DNA of 64,000 nucleotides from Myxococcales bacterium (GTDB lineage: Bacteria > Myxococcota_A > Polyangia > Haliangiales > Haliangiaceae). Under the pieces are notes generated by a model, which did not search any database, was not told where the DNA came from, and saw only the letters and a list, made by a program, of their open reading frames with translations. Shown piece after piece: positions 27,029 through 37,972 of the stretch (positions are counted from its first letter, which is position 1; each line of letters opens with the position of its first letter). The translations under genes were made by a program, and so were the position numbers. The DNA lies in contig JADKKI010000007.1 of NCBI GenBank assembly GCA_016720595.1, forward strand, positions 248,001 to 312,000. Direction: 5' to 3'.

Positions 27029-27214
27029 GCGAGGCTCGCCGGGGCGCTCGCGGAGCGGATGGGGTCGGGGCGGCGACTGTAACTACGCAGGCAGGTGCGC
27101 GCCCGCACGTACCTCGCCCTCGCCCGCGCATGCGCCGGCGGTTCTTCGGCAGGCGCTGCGCCCGACCCCATCCGTGACGCAGCCCCGGCGGGCCTCGCGT
27201 GTCGCGCGCTCTCG
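27023..27214 (+). repeat. Repeat copy C (192 bp), next to tRNA-Phe
   Basis: Same length and almost the same sequence as copy B; core 27056-27174. It ends 36 bp before the 3' end of the tRNA-Phe gene. Confidence 0.75.
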
Positions 27215-27250
27215 ACGATCGCAGCGCCACCGCGAAATCAGAAGTCGTAG

Positions 27251-27323
<73 letters not shown>

Positions 27324-27370
27324 TGGATTTGAGGAGCGCAGCCTACATATCCAGGCGGCGCATGGCAAGG

Positions 27371-27805
27371 CTACGAGCGCGGGACCGCAGCCTCATACGC
27401 CGCGAGCACCTCGCGCCACCCCCGATCCCCGCCCGCGCGCTTCGCAGCCCCGGCGGGATCGGGCACCCGGTCCCACCCGCTCTGCACCAGGCGGACGATC
27501 GTCGTCTTCCCTTCGCCGACGAACCGGAGGTCGACGTTGGTCCGCTGGTCGGGCTTGTCCTTCGGCTCGCGCCAGGCCATCCGGAACCCGCGCGGCCGAT
27601 CCCAGGTGATGACCTCGCCCCAGACATAGGTGTCCTCGTCGGTCTGCTCCTCGAGCTGCCCGCTGACGAACCCGAGCGAGCCACCGATCGCCGAGTACAC
27701 GCGCGGCCACCACAGCCCCACGTGGAGCGTGAACCAGTCGAACGCGACCTCCGGCGTCGCCTGGACGCGGACTTCGCGGCGGACCGGGGCGAGGTGGGTG
27801 GGCAT
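27371..27805 (-). CDS. SRPBCC (AHSA1-like) domain protein
   Basis: A 144-aa single-domain protein of the Bet v 1/START-like fold: an N-terminal strand with VRVQATPEVAFDWFT, a central GEVITWDRPRGFRMAW strand and a C-terminal helix GWREVLAAYEAAV. This is the AHSA1/SRPBCC arrangement, which binds hydrophobic ligands or acts as a small enzyme or co-chaperone; the ligand is unknown. A GTG two codons upstream is possible, but the ATG at 27805 lies 6 nt after a TAGAGT hexamer, as for other genes here, so it is preferred. Confidence 0.7.
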   Translation of the reverse strand: MPTHLAPVRREVRVQATPEVAFDWFTLHVGLWWPRVYSAIGGSLGFVSGQLEEQTDEDTYVWGEVITWDRPRGFRMAWREPKDKPDQRTNVDLRFVGEGKTTIVRLVQSGWDRVPDPAGAAKRAGGDRGWREVLAAYEAAVPRS

Positions 27806-27811
27806 GGTCAC

Positions 27812-27817
27812 ACTCTA
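27812..27817 (-). promoter_or_regulatory. -10-like TAGAGT, 6 nt before ATG (minus strand)
   Basis: On the minus strand TAGAGT is followed by GTGACC and then the SRPBCC gene ATG. It directly abuts the alternative GTG, which argues for the ATG as start. Confidence 0.4.
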
Positions 27818-27928
27818 CGCTTGGGAACCGCATGGTTAGCGGCCCTGGGCAACCGGGAACGGAGGCGATCGCGAGGAATCCCGAGGGCTTGATGGGCAGG
27901 TGGATGGGCGAGCAGCCGCCCTGATGGC

Positions 27929-30102
<2,174 letters not shown>

Positions 30103-30106
<4 letters not shown>

Positions 30107-30720
30107 ACCTGGGCTTGCCGGATCTCCCCCGGTGGATCGAGGCGCATGGCATCGCCGCCGATCCCACCAGCTGGCAACGCGAGGGCTGCGTCGGCAATGC
30201 GCGCGCGAAGCTGATCGTGATCACGGGCGAGGCGGACGTCCCTGCCCTCGCGCGCGAGTTCCCCGATCACACGATCCTGACGATCGATCCGCCCACGCTG
30301 CCGCATGGCAAGGCGCTCCTCCACACGCTCGCGGATCCGGACGCGCTCCCCGATCTCGAGGGCGCGATCCTGCTGGGTGACGCGCCGCTCGATCACCTGC
30401 CGCCTGCGCTCGCCGCGGAGCTGCGCAGCGCGGAGCGCGTGTGGGCCGCGTGGGTCGATGGGCTGCCGGTGTGCTTCGCCTATGCCCCATGGCGCAGCCC
30501 GAAGTACTTCGACGTCTCCGTCGATACCTTGCCCTCCGCGCGCCAGCTCGGGCTCGCCACGCTGGTGGCCGCGGCGATGATCCGCGACGAGTGCGCCCGG
30601 GGACGGGCGCCGGTGTGGGGCGCGGACGAGGACAACGTCGCGTCACGCCGCCTGGCGCATCGCCTCGGGTTCGCCGAGGTCGATGCGATCTACGTCATTC
30701 CTCCGGCGACAGGGAATTGA
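30103..30720 (+). CDS. GNAT-like acetyltransferase
   Basis: A 205-aa protein translated from an ATG overlapping the kinase stop codon. The C-terminal half has the GNAT pattern: LPSARQLGLATLVAAAMIRDE as the acetyl-CoA-binding strand-loop-helix (a degenerate R/QxxGxG/A), then ASRRLAHRLGFAEVDAIY, the usual last helix and strand. The N-terminal half is more divergent. Translational coupling to a Ser/Thr kinase hints at protein acetylation or a shared signal, but that is inference. Its end overlaps the convergent gene by 26 bp. Confidence 0.65.
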
Positions 30721-31183
30721 GCAGCGGCCGGAGCCGCTCGATCACGTCGGGGATCTCGAGGTCCCCGTGGTCGGACTCGTCCTCGGCGATGTTCCGCAGC
30801 TGATCGTAGAGCGCGACCATCACCTCGCCATGGCGCTGGAGCTCGTTGGCCAGGCCCTGGATCGCGACCGACACGGCCTCGCGCTCGGGGCGCTTGCGCC
30901 AGACCAGGTCCGCGGCGGCGATCCCGGAGAGGTCCTCCTTGGTGCGGAGTACCGCGGCCTCGCACAGCTCGCTCAGGCGATCCGCCGTGGAGGTCGGGCA
31001 CGCGAGCGTCTGCAGCATCAGCTCGGTGTCGCTGGGTTCGGCGTCCTCGGTCCGGACCGCCCGCTTGGCCGGTGCGGCCTTGGGCGGCTTGGCCTTTGCC
31101 TTCGCCGGCTTGCTCGGAGTCCTTGCCACCTTCGGAGCCGGACCCTTCTTGGCCGGAGCCTTCTTCGTCTTCCCACGCGCCAT
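30695..31183 (-). CDS. Small helical protein with Lys/Ala/Pro-rich histone-H1-like N-terminal tail
   Basis: A 162-aa protein. Residues 2-42 are almost only Lys, Ala, Pro, Arg and Thr (for example KKAPAKKGPAPKVARTPSKP), like histone-H1-type bacterial tails. Residues about 50-160 form an acidic helical domain (DRLSELCEAAVLRTKEDLSG; ANELQRHGEVMVALYDQLRN). It may contact DNA or polyanions through the tail; the helical part is not a recognised family. The ATG at 31183 is chosen over an upstream start because a TACAGT hexamer precedes it by 7 nt. Confidence 0.6.
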   Translation of the reverse strand: MARGKTKKAPAKKGPAPKVARTPSKPAKAKAKPPKAAPAKRAVRTEDAEPSDTELMLQTLACPTSTADRLSELCEAAVLRTKEDLSGIAAADLVWRKRPEREAVSVAIQGLANELQRHGEVMVALYDQLRNIAEDESDHGDLEIPDVIERLRPLLNSLSPEE

Positions 31184-31190
31184 GACCTCG

Positions 31191-31196
31191 ACTGTA
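31191..31196 (-). promoter_or_regulatory. -10-like TACAGT, 7 nt before ATG (minus strand)
   Basis: Minus-strand TACAGT lies 7 nt before the ATG of the histone-tail gene. On the plus strand the same spot reads CTGTATGCGAT, a possible -10 for the divergent HEGSH gene. Confidence 0.4.
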
Positions 31197-31214
31197 TGCG
31201 ATCGTCCGTCCGCA

Positions 31215-31871
31215 GTGCGCGTGCTGGCCATCGCCGTCGTCGTCGCCTCGCTCGCCGGGGGGGCTCGCGCCGAGCCCAGCGCCGAGCCCAGCGATCGAAC
31301 CCTGATCTACCTCGGGCTCGGCCTGACCCCGCCGATGTACCTGCTGGGGGTGGGGATCCACGAAGGCAGTCACGCGATCGGCGCGAAGCTGGTCGGCGCC
31401 AGCGTGGATAGCATCCACCTGTTTCCGCCCGGTCGAGATCCGCGGTCCGGCCGGTTCCGGTTCGGCTGGACCTACGTCCACGGGCTGAAGACCAAGGGCG
31501 ATCGGATCCTGTTCTACCTGGCTCCGAAGATCACCGATGCGCTCCTGCTCGGCGGCTTCGCGGGCCTGGTGCTCACCGATGCATGGCCACAGAACCGCTA
31601 CGGGCAGCTCGCGCTCACCGTGCTGGCGACGGGGCTGTGGGTCGATTTCGCGAAGGACCTCGTCCTGTTCCACAGCGGGAACGATGTCGTGCGGGCCTTC
31701 AACCTGTGGTGCATGACCGGCTGGAAGCAGCTGCCCGCACGCCTCGTCTACGCCGCTGCCAACGTCGGGTTCGGCTACCTCGTCTATCGCAGCTTCGTGC
31801 GCACGTTCGACGATCCCGCGCCGGCCACGGCGGCGCCGCTCGTGCTGCCGCTCCTCACCACGGCGTTCTGA
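31215..31871 (+). CDS. HEGSH membrane protein (M50-like, putative)
   Basis: A 218-aa protein beginning at a GTG that gives a clean signal peptide (to about ARA, residue 19). An in-frame ATG at 31182 exists but coincides with the divergent gene's start codon. The motif HEGSH at 49-53 in a hydrophobic context fits an HExxH metallopeptidase site; several membrane segments follow (about 95-125, 150-170). As in the gene at 9362 no second zinc-ligand motif is visible, so it may be inactive. Function unknown. Confidence 0.55.
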   Translation: MRVLAIAVVVASLAGGARAEPSAEPSDRTLIYLGLGLTPPMYLLGVGIHEGSHAIGAKLVGASVDSIHLFPPGRDPRSGRFRFGWTYVHGLKTKGDRILFYLAPKITDALLLGGFAGLVLTDAWPQNRYGQLALTVLATGLWVDFAKDLVLFHSGNDVVRAFNLWCMTGWKQLPARLVYAAANVGFGYLVYRSFVRTFDDPAPATAAPLVLPLLTTAF

Positions 31872-32029
31872 GCGCGCCTCTGCGACCGGTGTGCGAGGGC
31901 GCGCGGGGCGCCACGGCCCACGCGCAAGCGCTGCGCGGGCGTCAGCAGGCGTCGGTGGCCGCAAGGTACGCAAGCCAGCGAGATCCGGGGGGCCTCGAGC
32001 TGGGCCGCGTCTTGCTACTTCGTCTCCGC

Positions 32030-33094
32030 ATGATGCGGATCCAGATCTCCCTCTATCTCGTGATCGCAGGCCTCGCCGGCCTCGTCGGCTGCACCACCGC
32101 CGACATGCCCGGCGACGACACGGCCCCGGCGTGGACCGAGGGTGTGAGCACGCTGACCGGTGCCGCCGGCGCCGGTTACGTCGATGGAGCCCGCGGCGTG
32201 GCGCGTCTCAACAACCCCGTGAACGTCGCGTACGGCCCCGATGACAAGCTGTACGTCGCCGACTTCGACAACGACAAGATCCGGGTGGTCGACGTCGCGA
32301 CCGGCGAGACGTCGACCCTCATCAACCAGGCGAACTTCAAGCGCCCGTTCGGCCTCGCGTTCGGCAAGGACGGCGTGCTCTGGATCTCGACCGACAACGA
32401 CGGCACCGGCAGCGGTCACAACCTGATGTCGGGTGCGATCTGGCGGGTGAATCCAGGCAGCCGGGTGGCGGAGCTCGTGGTGAACAAGATCGGCCGCCCG
32501 CGTGGCCTCGCCGTGATGGCCGATGGCCGGCTCGCGATCGGCGACTACATGCATCACGTGGTCGAGATCCTCGACCCCCGGAACCTCCAGCTCACGGTGC
32601 TCGCCGGGACCTGGGACGCCAAGGGCATGACGGATGCCACCGGCGCCGCGGCCCGGTTCTCCACGCCGTATCAGCTCGTGGTCCGCGCGGACGGCAAGCT
32701 GGTGATCGCCGACTACGACAACCACCGGCTGCGGATCATCGGCATGGACGGCGCGGTGACCACGTTCGCCGGCACCGGTGGGGTCGGCTTCGCAGATGGC
32801 GCGATGGCCGACGCGAAGTTCAATCACCCGCAGGGCATGGCGATCACGGCGACTGGCGACATCTACGTCACCGACCTCGGCAACTACCGGGTCCGTCGCA
32901 TCGTGGGCACGAGCGTCGAGACCGTGGCCGGCAGCGGCCAGAGCGGCTACGCCGATTCGGATGACAAGCTCGCCTCGGAGCTCTACGGGCTCGAGGGCCT
33001 CTCGGTCGAACCCGATGGCTCGCGCCTCTATCTCGCGGACGGCGGACGCGGCGAGAACGTCCCGTTCAACCGGGTCCGCGTCGTCGAGAACTGA
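32030..33094 (+). CDS. NHL-repeat (beta-propeller) lipoprotein
   Basis: A 354-aa lipoprotein with lipobox GLVGC (Cys21). The mature part is a series of NHL-type repeats such as NPVNVAYGPDDKLYVADFDN, FGLAFGKDGVLWISTDN and HPQGMAITATGDIYVTDLGN, each with the D-x-x-N-x-R/K-I tail. They form a six-bladed propeller on the cell surface or outer-membrane inner face, usually a ligand- or protein-binding platform. TGnTACTTC-like sequence precedes the double ATG. No enzymatic residues recognised. Confidence 0.85.
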   Translation: MMRIQISLYLVIAGLAGLVGCTTADMPGDDTAPAWTEGVSTLTGAAGAGYVDGARGVARLNNPVNVAYGPDDKLYVADFDNDKIRVVDVATGETSTLINQANFKRPFGLAFGKDGVLWISTDNDGTGSGHNLMSGAIWRVNPGSRVAELVVNKIGRPRGLAVMADGRLAIGDYMHHVVEILDPRNLQLTVLAGTWDAKGMTDATGAAARFSTPYQLVVRADGKLVIADYDNHRLRIIGMDGAVTTFAGTGGVGFADGAMADAKFNHPQGMAITATGDIYVTDLGNYRVRRIVGTSVETVAGSGQSGYADSDDKLASELYGLEGLSVEPDGSRLYLADGGRGENVPFNRVRVVEN

Positions 33095-33144
33095 CCGCGC
33101 GGGCCGACGGGTCCGCTGGCCCCGGCGGTGTCAGCGCGCACGGT

Positions 33145-34935
33145 TCAGGTCCCCGGCTGCGCCACGAGCTGACGGAGCTGCCAGGCCTGCAGGTGCATAT
33201 GCGCCCTCGCCCGGCGCTCTGCGTTCTTGAGCCCCCGCGTCATCACCACGCACGCGCCGATGATCGCCGCCGCATACAGGAACATCAGCACCACGGTCGA
33301 CGTCGTGCCCTGGAACATCGGGGAGACGATCATCGCGAAGCCGTGCTCGGCCGAGACCGTGAACGAGGGGGGGAGCCACCCGAGCTGCTCACCCACGAAC
33401 GGCAGGGCCACCCCGATGAGGCACACGGTGGCCACCCACGTGGCCTGACGCTTCGCGTACTGGGGCCCGGTCATGAAGCCCATCGCGGTGACCGCCGCAA
33501 TCCCGGGCGCGAGCAGGAACGGCGTGTACAGCCGTCCGACCACGGCGATCAGGGCGACGTGGATGATGATCACGGGTGCGGCGAGGAAGGGCCGGCCCGG
33601 CCGGCGCATCCACAGCAGGAACAGCACCGCCATCCCTGACAGCGCCACCATGAGCAGGAGCTCCGTCAGCCGTGCGCCCCCGCCGACCAGCGCGAGGAGC
33701 GGTGCGAACAGGAGATAGTTTCCGGTCGCCACCGCGGCAGCCCCCGAGGTCCGACGCACGATGTCCGCGCTGTCGGAATCGAACTGCTTGACCACCTCGG
33801 GCGGCAAGGTCGTCGGCGGCTCGAGCATCATCCGGGTGATCAGCTCGCCCGCGCGGTGGAGCGTGGGATCGAGGGCGAGCGCGCGCCCGGCCTCGCGCAT
33901 CGCCGCGCTCCGATCCTCCTCCGCGAACGCCGAGAGCGCGTTCTCGAGGTGCTGCTTGGCCAGCGTCCTGCGCAGCTCGGTGTCGCGATCGCCGTCGAGG
34001 AACATCTGGATCCGCTCGCCGAGCTCGCGCGCGGTGGCGATCCGTTGCTCGCGGGCCGGCGTGGTCGCGCGCACGGTGAGGTTGTCGAGCTCCGGCGGGA
34101 TCTCCCGATCGGGAGTGCGGTGCGAGGGGCGGCTATCGATCCCCGCGACGGCGGACTGCATGCCCGCCTGACCGCCGGGGTGGAGCCGATCGTGGGTCAG
34201 CAGCTCGAACAGCACGCAGCCGAGCGAGTAGACGTCGGCCCGCGCATCGATGTCGGCGAGCCCGCGCGCCTGCTCCGGCGCCATGTACCCCGGGGTCCCG
34301 ACCGCGGCGCCCGCCGCCGTGACCAGGCCCTGGCCCGGCTCCTCGCTCGCGACCAGGGCGCTATCGTCCTCGCCGGTGACCTTCGCGACGCCCCAGTCGA
34401 GGACGTAGGTCTCGCCGAAATCGCCGAGCATGATGTTGTCGGGCTTGAGGTCGCGGTGAACGAACCCGCGCGTGTGGGCGAGCTCGACGGCGAGGCAGAC
34501 GTCCGCGAGCGCGCGGAGCTGGCGCTGGAACGGATACTTCGCGGTGTTCTCCGCCTTGAGGATCTCGGCCAGGGTGGTGCCCTTGAGCTTCTTCATCGCG
34601 AAGTACGGCTTGCCCTCCGCATCGCGGCCCAGCTCGTGGACGGGGACCACCGCGGGGTGCTCGAGCCGGCCCTGGATGCGTGCCTCGCGCATGAACCGCG
34701 CGATCTGCTTCTCGCTCGGCGCCTCCGCCCGCATGCGCTTGATCGCGACCTCGCGACCGATCTGCTCGTCGATCGCGTCGAGGACCTCGCCCATCCCACC
34801 CTTGCCGAGCTGTTCGCCGAGCTTGTAGCGCTGCGCGATCGGCGTGAGGCCGATCGCCGCGGGCGGCAAGGACGGGCGCTCGTCGGTGGGGTTGGCGGTG
34901 TTCACCACCGTGTCGACCCCGTCATCCTGATCCAT
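33145..34935 (-). CDS. Hanks-type Ser/Thr kinase with C-terminal multi-pass membrane domain
   Basis: A 596-aa kinase. Kinase domain about 35-300: GKGGMGEV Gly loop, VAIKRM lysine, HRDLKPDNIML loop, and a DWG in place of DFG (VLDWGVAKV), a variant common in bacterial kinases and compatible with activity, then GTPGYMAPEQ. After a helical segment, residues about 390-560 hold about six transmembrane helices without a large outer domain. So it is anchored by a polytopic module rather than the usual single helix. It lies 36 bp downstream of the IgGFc-type lipoprotein gene on the same strand and is probably cotranscribed with it. Confidence 0.88.
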   Translation of the reverse strand: MDQDDGVDTVVNTANPTDERPSLPPAAIGLTPIAQRYKLGEQLGKGGMGEVLDAIDEQIGREVAIKRMRAEAPSEKQIARFMREARIQGRLEHPAVVPVHELGRDAEGKPYFAMKKLKGTTLAEILKAENTAKYPFQRQLRALADVCLAVELAHTRGFVHRDLKPDNIMLGDFGETYVLDWGVAKVTGEDDSALVASEEPGQGLVTAAGAAVGTPGYMAPEQARGLADIDARADVYSLGCVLFELLTHDRLHPGGQAGMQSAVAGIDSRPSHRTPDREIPPELDNLTVRATTPAREQRIATARELGERIQMFLDGDRDTELRRTLAKQHLENALSAFAEEDRSAAMREAGRALALDPTLHRAGELITRMMLEPPTTLPPEVVKQFDSDSADIVRRTSGAAAVATGNYLLFAPLLALVGGGARLTELLLMVALSGMAVLFLLWMRRPGRPFLAAPVIIIHVALIAVVGRLYTPFLLAPGIAAVTAMGFMTGPQYAKRQATWVATVCLIGVALPFVGEQLGWLPPSFTVSAEHGFAMIVSPMFQGTTSTVVLMFLYAAAIIGACVVMTRGLKNAERRARAHMHLQAWQLRQLVAQPGT

Positions 34936-34971
34936 GGGCCCAGGATCACCGAGCCGTGCGCCGGATGCCAG

Positions 34972-36870
34972 CTACTCGGCGACGATCGGCGCGCCCTCGG
35001 GGGCCCACCACTGCGACGGCGGCGTCAGCTGCTGCGGGGCCACCGGCGCGGAGATCGGCGCGGCGTCGAGGGCGTGGCTCGGACGCGCGGTCAGCGCGCC
35101 GAAGATCGCGTCCTCCGGCTTCTCCGAGAGGATCACCACGTCGTTGATCGGCAGCACACCCTCGCCCGCCGGATAGCCGTAGCTGACCCAGCCGGTCGAC
35201 GTGTCCTCGCTGCCCCAGCCCCACACCCAGACGCCGAACTGCCCCTTGGAGTCCATCGTGCGCACGCCGTTGTTGCAGCCATTCATCCCGTTGAAGTGAT
35301 CGACGGTCTTCACGAACGTGATCTCGAACTGACCGTCGGTGCCCACGGGCTGCCAGCCGCCGATCGGCCCGCCCATGCAGTCGAGGGTGACGTCGTCGAA
35401 CGCGCCGTTGTTCGCCTTGCGCACCACGGTGAGGGTGGTGAACGGGTACGTGGGATCGGTGAAGAACACGTAGTGGAACAGGAACTGCTCGGGCGGCACG
35501 AGGCGCACGAAATCGGCATCGCCCTGCCCGCCCTCACCCTGATCGCCCGCGCCGCTCATGTACGTGAACATCGCGAACGGGTGATCGGCGCCCTGCGAGC
35601 GCACGGTGAACGGCGCCATCGAGCGGATCTCGACCATCGCGCCCTGGTTGACGGTCGGCGGACCGGCGCCGGGCGGGTCGTACTCGAGGTGGGTCTCGTC
35701 GACGGTGCCGTAGATCCGATAGATCCGCGGGTCCGAGGCCGGGTGGCGATCGGCGTGTGGCGCCGCGACGTACTCGTAGCCGAGGGCGCGCACGGGTGCG
35801 AGCATCTGCTCGCCGTGATCTCCACAGCAGCGATCGATCGACATGATCTGGTGACCGCCGAACACGCCGATCGGCTTGTCGGCGGAGATCGGCGATCCCG
35901 AGAGGCCGTTGGCCTGCGTGATCTGCGCGTACTGGCCCTTCTGCAGCGTGATCGCGTACGGCGAGTTCGCGGTGCCGCTCATCAGGCCGCCACCGCCGAT
36001 GATCGCCTGGTTCGGGCGCATCGTGACGTGCGTGTCGTCTTCCTTGGCGACGATGTTGTACGACGGGCCCTGCGCGACCTGGATCGGCGGCTGCTGACCG
36101 GGCGGCGGATCGTAGGCGCTGACGGCGACGTAGTTGGTGCCCCACGCCGAGGTCGGGATCAGGAGCGAAGCACCGGTCGCGGCGGCGCGACCACCGCCGT
36201 AGGGCAGCATCTGATACGCGACGACCGGGAGATCGGTCGTCAGGTGGAACGCCTTGCCGAAACCGTTGCCGGCGATCTGCGCGTCGGTGCCGATCGCGGC
36301 CGGCACGGGACACGTCACGTTCCCCATCAGCGGCCCACCCGCGGGCGCATAGGCGAGGAAGATGATCGCGACCTTGCCGGGCGCGAGGCCGGCGGCCGGG
36401 TCGTACGCGCCGTAGCTCAGGCTCTGCCCCTGGCCCTGCGGCAGCTTCGCGTACTGCGCGAGGTTCAACTGGAGGTTGTTCCACTCGACGTTGACGTGGA
36501 CCTGCGCGGGTGAGGTGTTCGCGACGAACACGGTGAAGCACGCATCACGTGGCGGGCCATCCGCGGCGTCCATGTCGACCGCCATGTAGTCGCAGCCCAC
36601 CGACGAGTGGTTCTTCTCGGCGGCCTCGCACGCGTTCATGCACGCGCCGGCGTTGCACGCCTGATCGAGCGGGCACGCCACCGCGTTGCCCTCGCAATCG
36701 ACGACCGCGCTCTTGTCGTCGCTGCACACCGGGCAGGTCGGCGAGGTGTCATCCCCGCCGCCGGTACCGGGATCCTTCCGGCTCCCCGGACCGCACCCGA
36801 CGAGCCCCGCCAGGAGGAGTGCCGCCGTCACCACCGAGATCGATCGCGTCATGTGCCTCATCTCGCTCAT
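34972..36870 (-). CDS. IgGFc-binding-domain-type lipoprotein
   Basis: A 632-aa lipoprotein. The start at 36870 is taken because a TACGGT hexamer lies 8 nt upstream; ATGs at 36861 and 36852 are alternatives. All give a lipoprotein signal ending GLVGC (Cys26). A Cys-rich segment follows (CPVCSDDKSAVVDCEGNAVA, about 45-95), then a long beta-rich domain like the IgGFc-binding N-terminal domain: FTVFVANTS, GPSYNIVAKEDDTHVTMRP and KPIGVFGGHQ. The eukaryotic homologue is a mucus protein; in myxobacteria such proteins are probably surface adhesins. Cotranscribed with the downstream kinase. Confidence 0.75.
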   Translation of the reverse strand: MSEMRHMTRSISVVTAALLLAGLVGCGPGSRKDPGTGGGDDTSPTCPVCSDDKSAVVDCEGNAVACPLDQACNAGACMNACEAAEKNHSSVGCDYMAVDMDAADGPPRDACFTVFVANTSPAQVHVNVEWNNLQLNLAQYAKLPQGQGQSLSYGAYDPAAGLAPGKVAIIFLAYAPAGGPLMGNVTCPVPAAIGTDAQIAGNGFGKAFHLTTDLPVVAYQMLPYGGGRAAATGASLLIPTSAWGTNYVAVSAYDPPPGQQPPIQVAQGPSYNIVAKEDDTHVTMRPNQAIIGGGGLMSGTANSPYAITLQKGQYAQITQANGLSGSPISADKPIGVFGGHQIMSIDRCCGDHGEQMLAPVRALGYEYVAAPHADRHPASDPRIYRIYGTVDETHLEYDPPGAGPPTVNQGAMVEIRSMAPFTVRSQGADHPFAMFTYMSGAGDQGEGGQGDADFVRLVPPEQFLFHYVFFTDPTYPFTTLTVVRKANNGAFDDVTLDCMGGPIGGWQPVGTDGQFEITFVKTVDHFNGMNGCNNGVRTMDSKGQFGVWVWGWGSEDTSTGWVSYGYPAGEGVLPINDVVILSEKPEDAIFGALTARPSHALDAAPISAPVAPQQLTPPSQWWAPEGAPIVAE

Positions 36871-36878
36871 CGCCGCGC

Positions 36879-36884
36879 ACCGTA
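36879..36884 (-). promoter_or_regulatory. -10-like TACGGT, 8 nt before ATG (minus strand)
   Basis: Minus-strand TACGGT ends 8 nt before the ATG at 36870 and thus favours that start over the later in-frame ATGs. Confidence 0.35.
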
Positions 36885-37014
36885 CTGCCGCGGATCTCGC
36901 GCTCACAAGCGAAGAATGAACGCCCCACAGATAAACCGACCGCTGCGATCTCGAGGAGATGCACGACGGTGCGCGATGTGAACGAGGCGATGCGCTAGTT
37001 GCGCCGAGACGTGC

Positions 37015-37419
37015 TCACGAGCCGGTCAGTCGCTTCTGGACGCCCTGCTGCTGTGCGGGGGTCAAGAGGTCCGTGCAGGTGCCGGTCGCGGCGTCGGTGC
37101 GCGCCTTGTCGAGGCAATCGAGGAGGTCCGCGGACCACTTGTCCTCGTGGCATGCGGCGATCATCTTCGGCTTCGCGCCATCGAGCTGCGTGCGCACCTG
37201 ATCACGCTCGGCGTCGCTCGCCGCGGCGATCGTCAGCGTCATCGAGTTCGCGATCGCGGACTCGCACGTCGGGCCTTGATGTGCGGCGGTCTGCGGTGGG
37301 GGCGGCAGCGAGGCCGAGCCGTTCGAGCCACTACCGCTCTGGCCACTCTGGGGCGTGTTCGAGCCCTTCGACATGCAGGCCGCGGTCACCAGCGTCAGGA
37401 CGATTGCCATCGTTCGCAT
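37015..37419 (-). CDS. Small Cys-containing lipoprotein, unknown
   Basis: A 134-aa lipoprotein (lipobox VTAAC, Cys15), then a Ser/Gly/Pro linker (about 18-45), then a helical domain with four cysteines (C52, C90, C102, C114 by count) that could form two disulfides. No family recognised. It lies 25 bp downstream of the SRPBCC gene on the same strand, but has its own extended -10-like sequence. Confidence 0.6.
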   Translation of the reverse strand: MRTMAIVLTLVTAACMSKGSNTPQSGQSGSGSNGSASLPPPPQTAAHQGPTCESAIANSMTLTIAAASDAERDQVRTQLDGAKPKMIAACHEDKWSADLLDCLDKARTDAATGTCTDLLTPAQQQGVQKRLTGS

Positions 37420-37426
37420 CGCGGCG

Positions 37427-37432
37427 AACGTA
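37427..37432 (-). promoter_or_regulatory. Extended -10-like TGT-TACGTT, 7 nt before ATG (minus strand)
   Basis: Minus strand TGTTACGTT (TGn plus TAnnnT) ends 7 nt before the lipoprotein ATG. It falls inside the gap to the upstream SRPBCC gene, implying independent transcription. Confidence 0.4.
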
Positions 37433-37444
37433 ACACGACCACGC

Positions 37445-37855
37445 TCAGCGACGGCGCTCCTCGCTCATCCACCGCGCGAACGCGTGTGCGAGGATCGACA
37501 CCTCACCGAGCGCCTTCTCCGCCGGCGATCGGCCATCGCCCTGCTCGAGCCCGTACGTCAGCTTGGTGCCGCCCTCGGCGGGATCGAACCGGGCAAAGCC
37601 GGCCACCGCATCGTACTTGCCCGTACGCGGCTGCCACTTCACCTCGCGGGTGGCGGCGTCGTACGTGTAGACCAGCGAGTAGGTCAACGACTCGCCGAAC
37701 TCGAACAGGGTCTCGAGCGGCAGACCCTGCGTGTCACGGGTGATCACCCGTGCCCTCCGCAGGCCCGGGACCCAGGCGGCCAGTGTCACGGCATCCACGA
37801 ACGCCCTCCAGCACGCCTCCGGTTCGGCGGGAATCAGGACCTCGACGGTGTTCAC
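37445..37855 (-). CDS. SRPBCC family protein
   Basis: A 136-aa single-domain protein with the START/polyketide-cyclase-like pattern: first strand MNTVEVLIPAEPEACWRAF, central strands with ESLTYSLVYTYD and a long C-terminal helix. It starts with GTG, 6 nt after TAGACT. Ligand and role unknown; unrelated in sequence to the SRPBCC protein at 27371. Confidence 0.65.
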   Translation of the reverse strand: MNTVEVLIPAEPEACWRAFVDAVTLAAWVPGLRRARVITRDTQGLPLETLFEFGESLTYSLVYTYDAATREVKWQPRTGKYDAVAGFARFDPAEGGTKLTYGLEQGDGRSPAEKALGEVSILAHAFARWMSEERRR

Positions 37856-37861
37856 GCGCGC

Positions 37862-37867
37862 AGTCTA
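37862..37867 (-). promoter_or_regulatory. -10-like TAGACT, 6 nt before GTG (minus strand)
   Basis: Minus-strand TAGACT, six bases (GCGCGC), then the GTG start codon of the SRPBCC gene. Confidence 0.4.
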
Positions 37868-37972
37868 CGCGCCCGACGTGACGGCCAGGTTACGGCGGGA
37901 CACAGTTCGGAACCGGCGCGACAACTCACCGCCTCTCCGCGCACGGTCCGCGCACTGATCGATGGCGCGCGG

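Noticed and set aside
26700..27180. Arg/Ala-rich open frames inside the repeat copies
   Set aside because: Frames exist in several phases only because of the GC-rich repeats; no start signal and no protein-like composition.
26690..27214. CRISPR array
   Set aside because: Repeats are 78 and 192 bp with no short repeat-spacer pattern and no cas genes.
31182..31214. ATG at 31182 as start of the HEGSH protein
   Set aside because: It coincides with the start codon of the divergent gene and gives a poorer signal peptide than the GTG at 31215, though it cannot be excluded.
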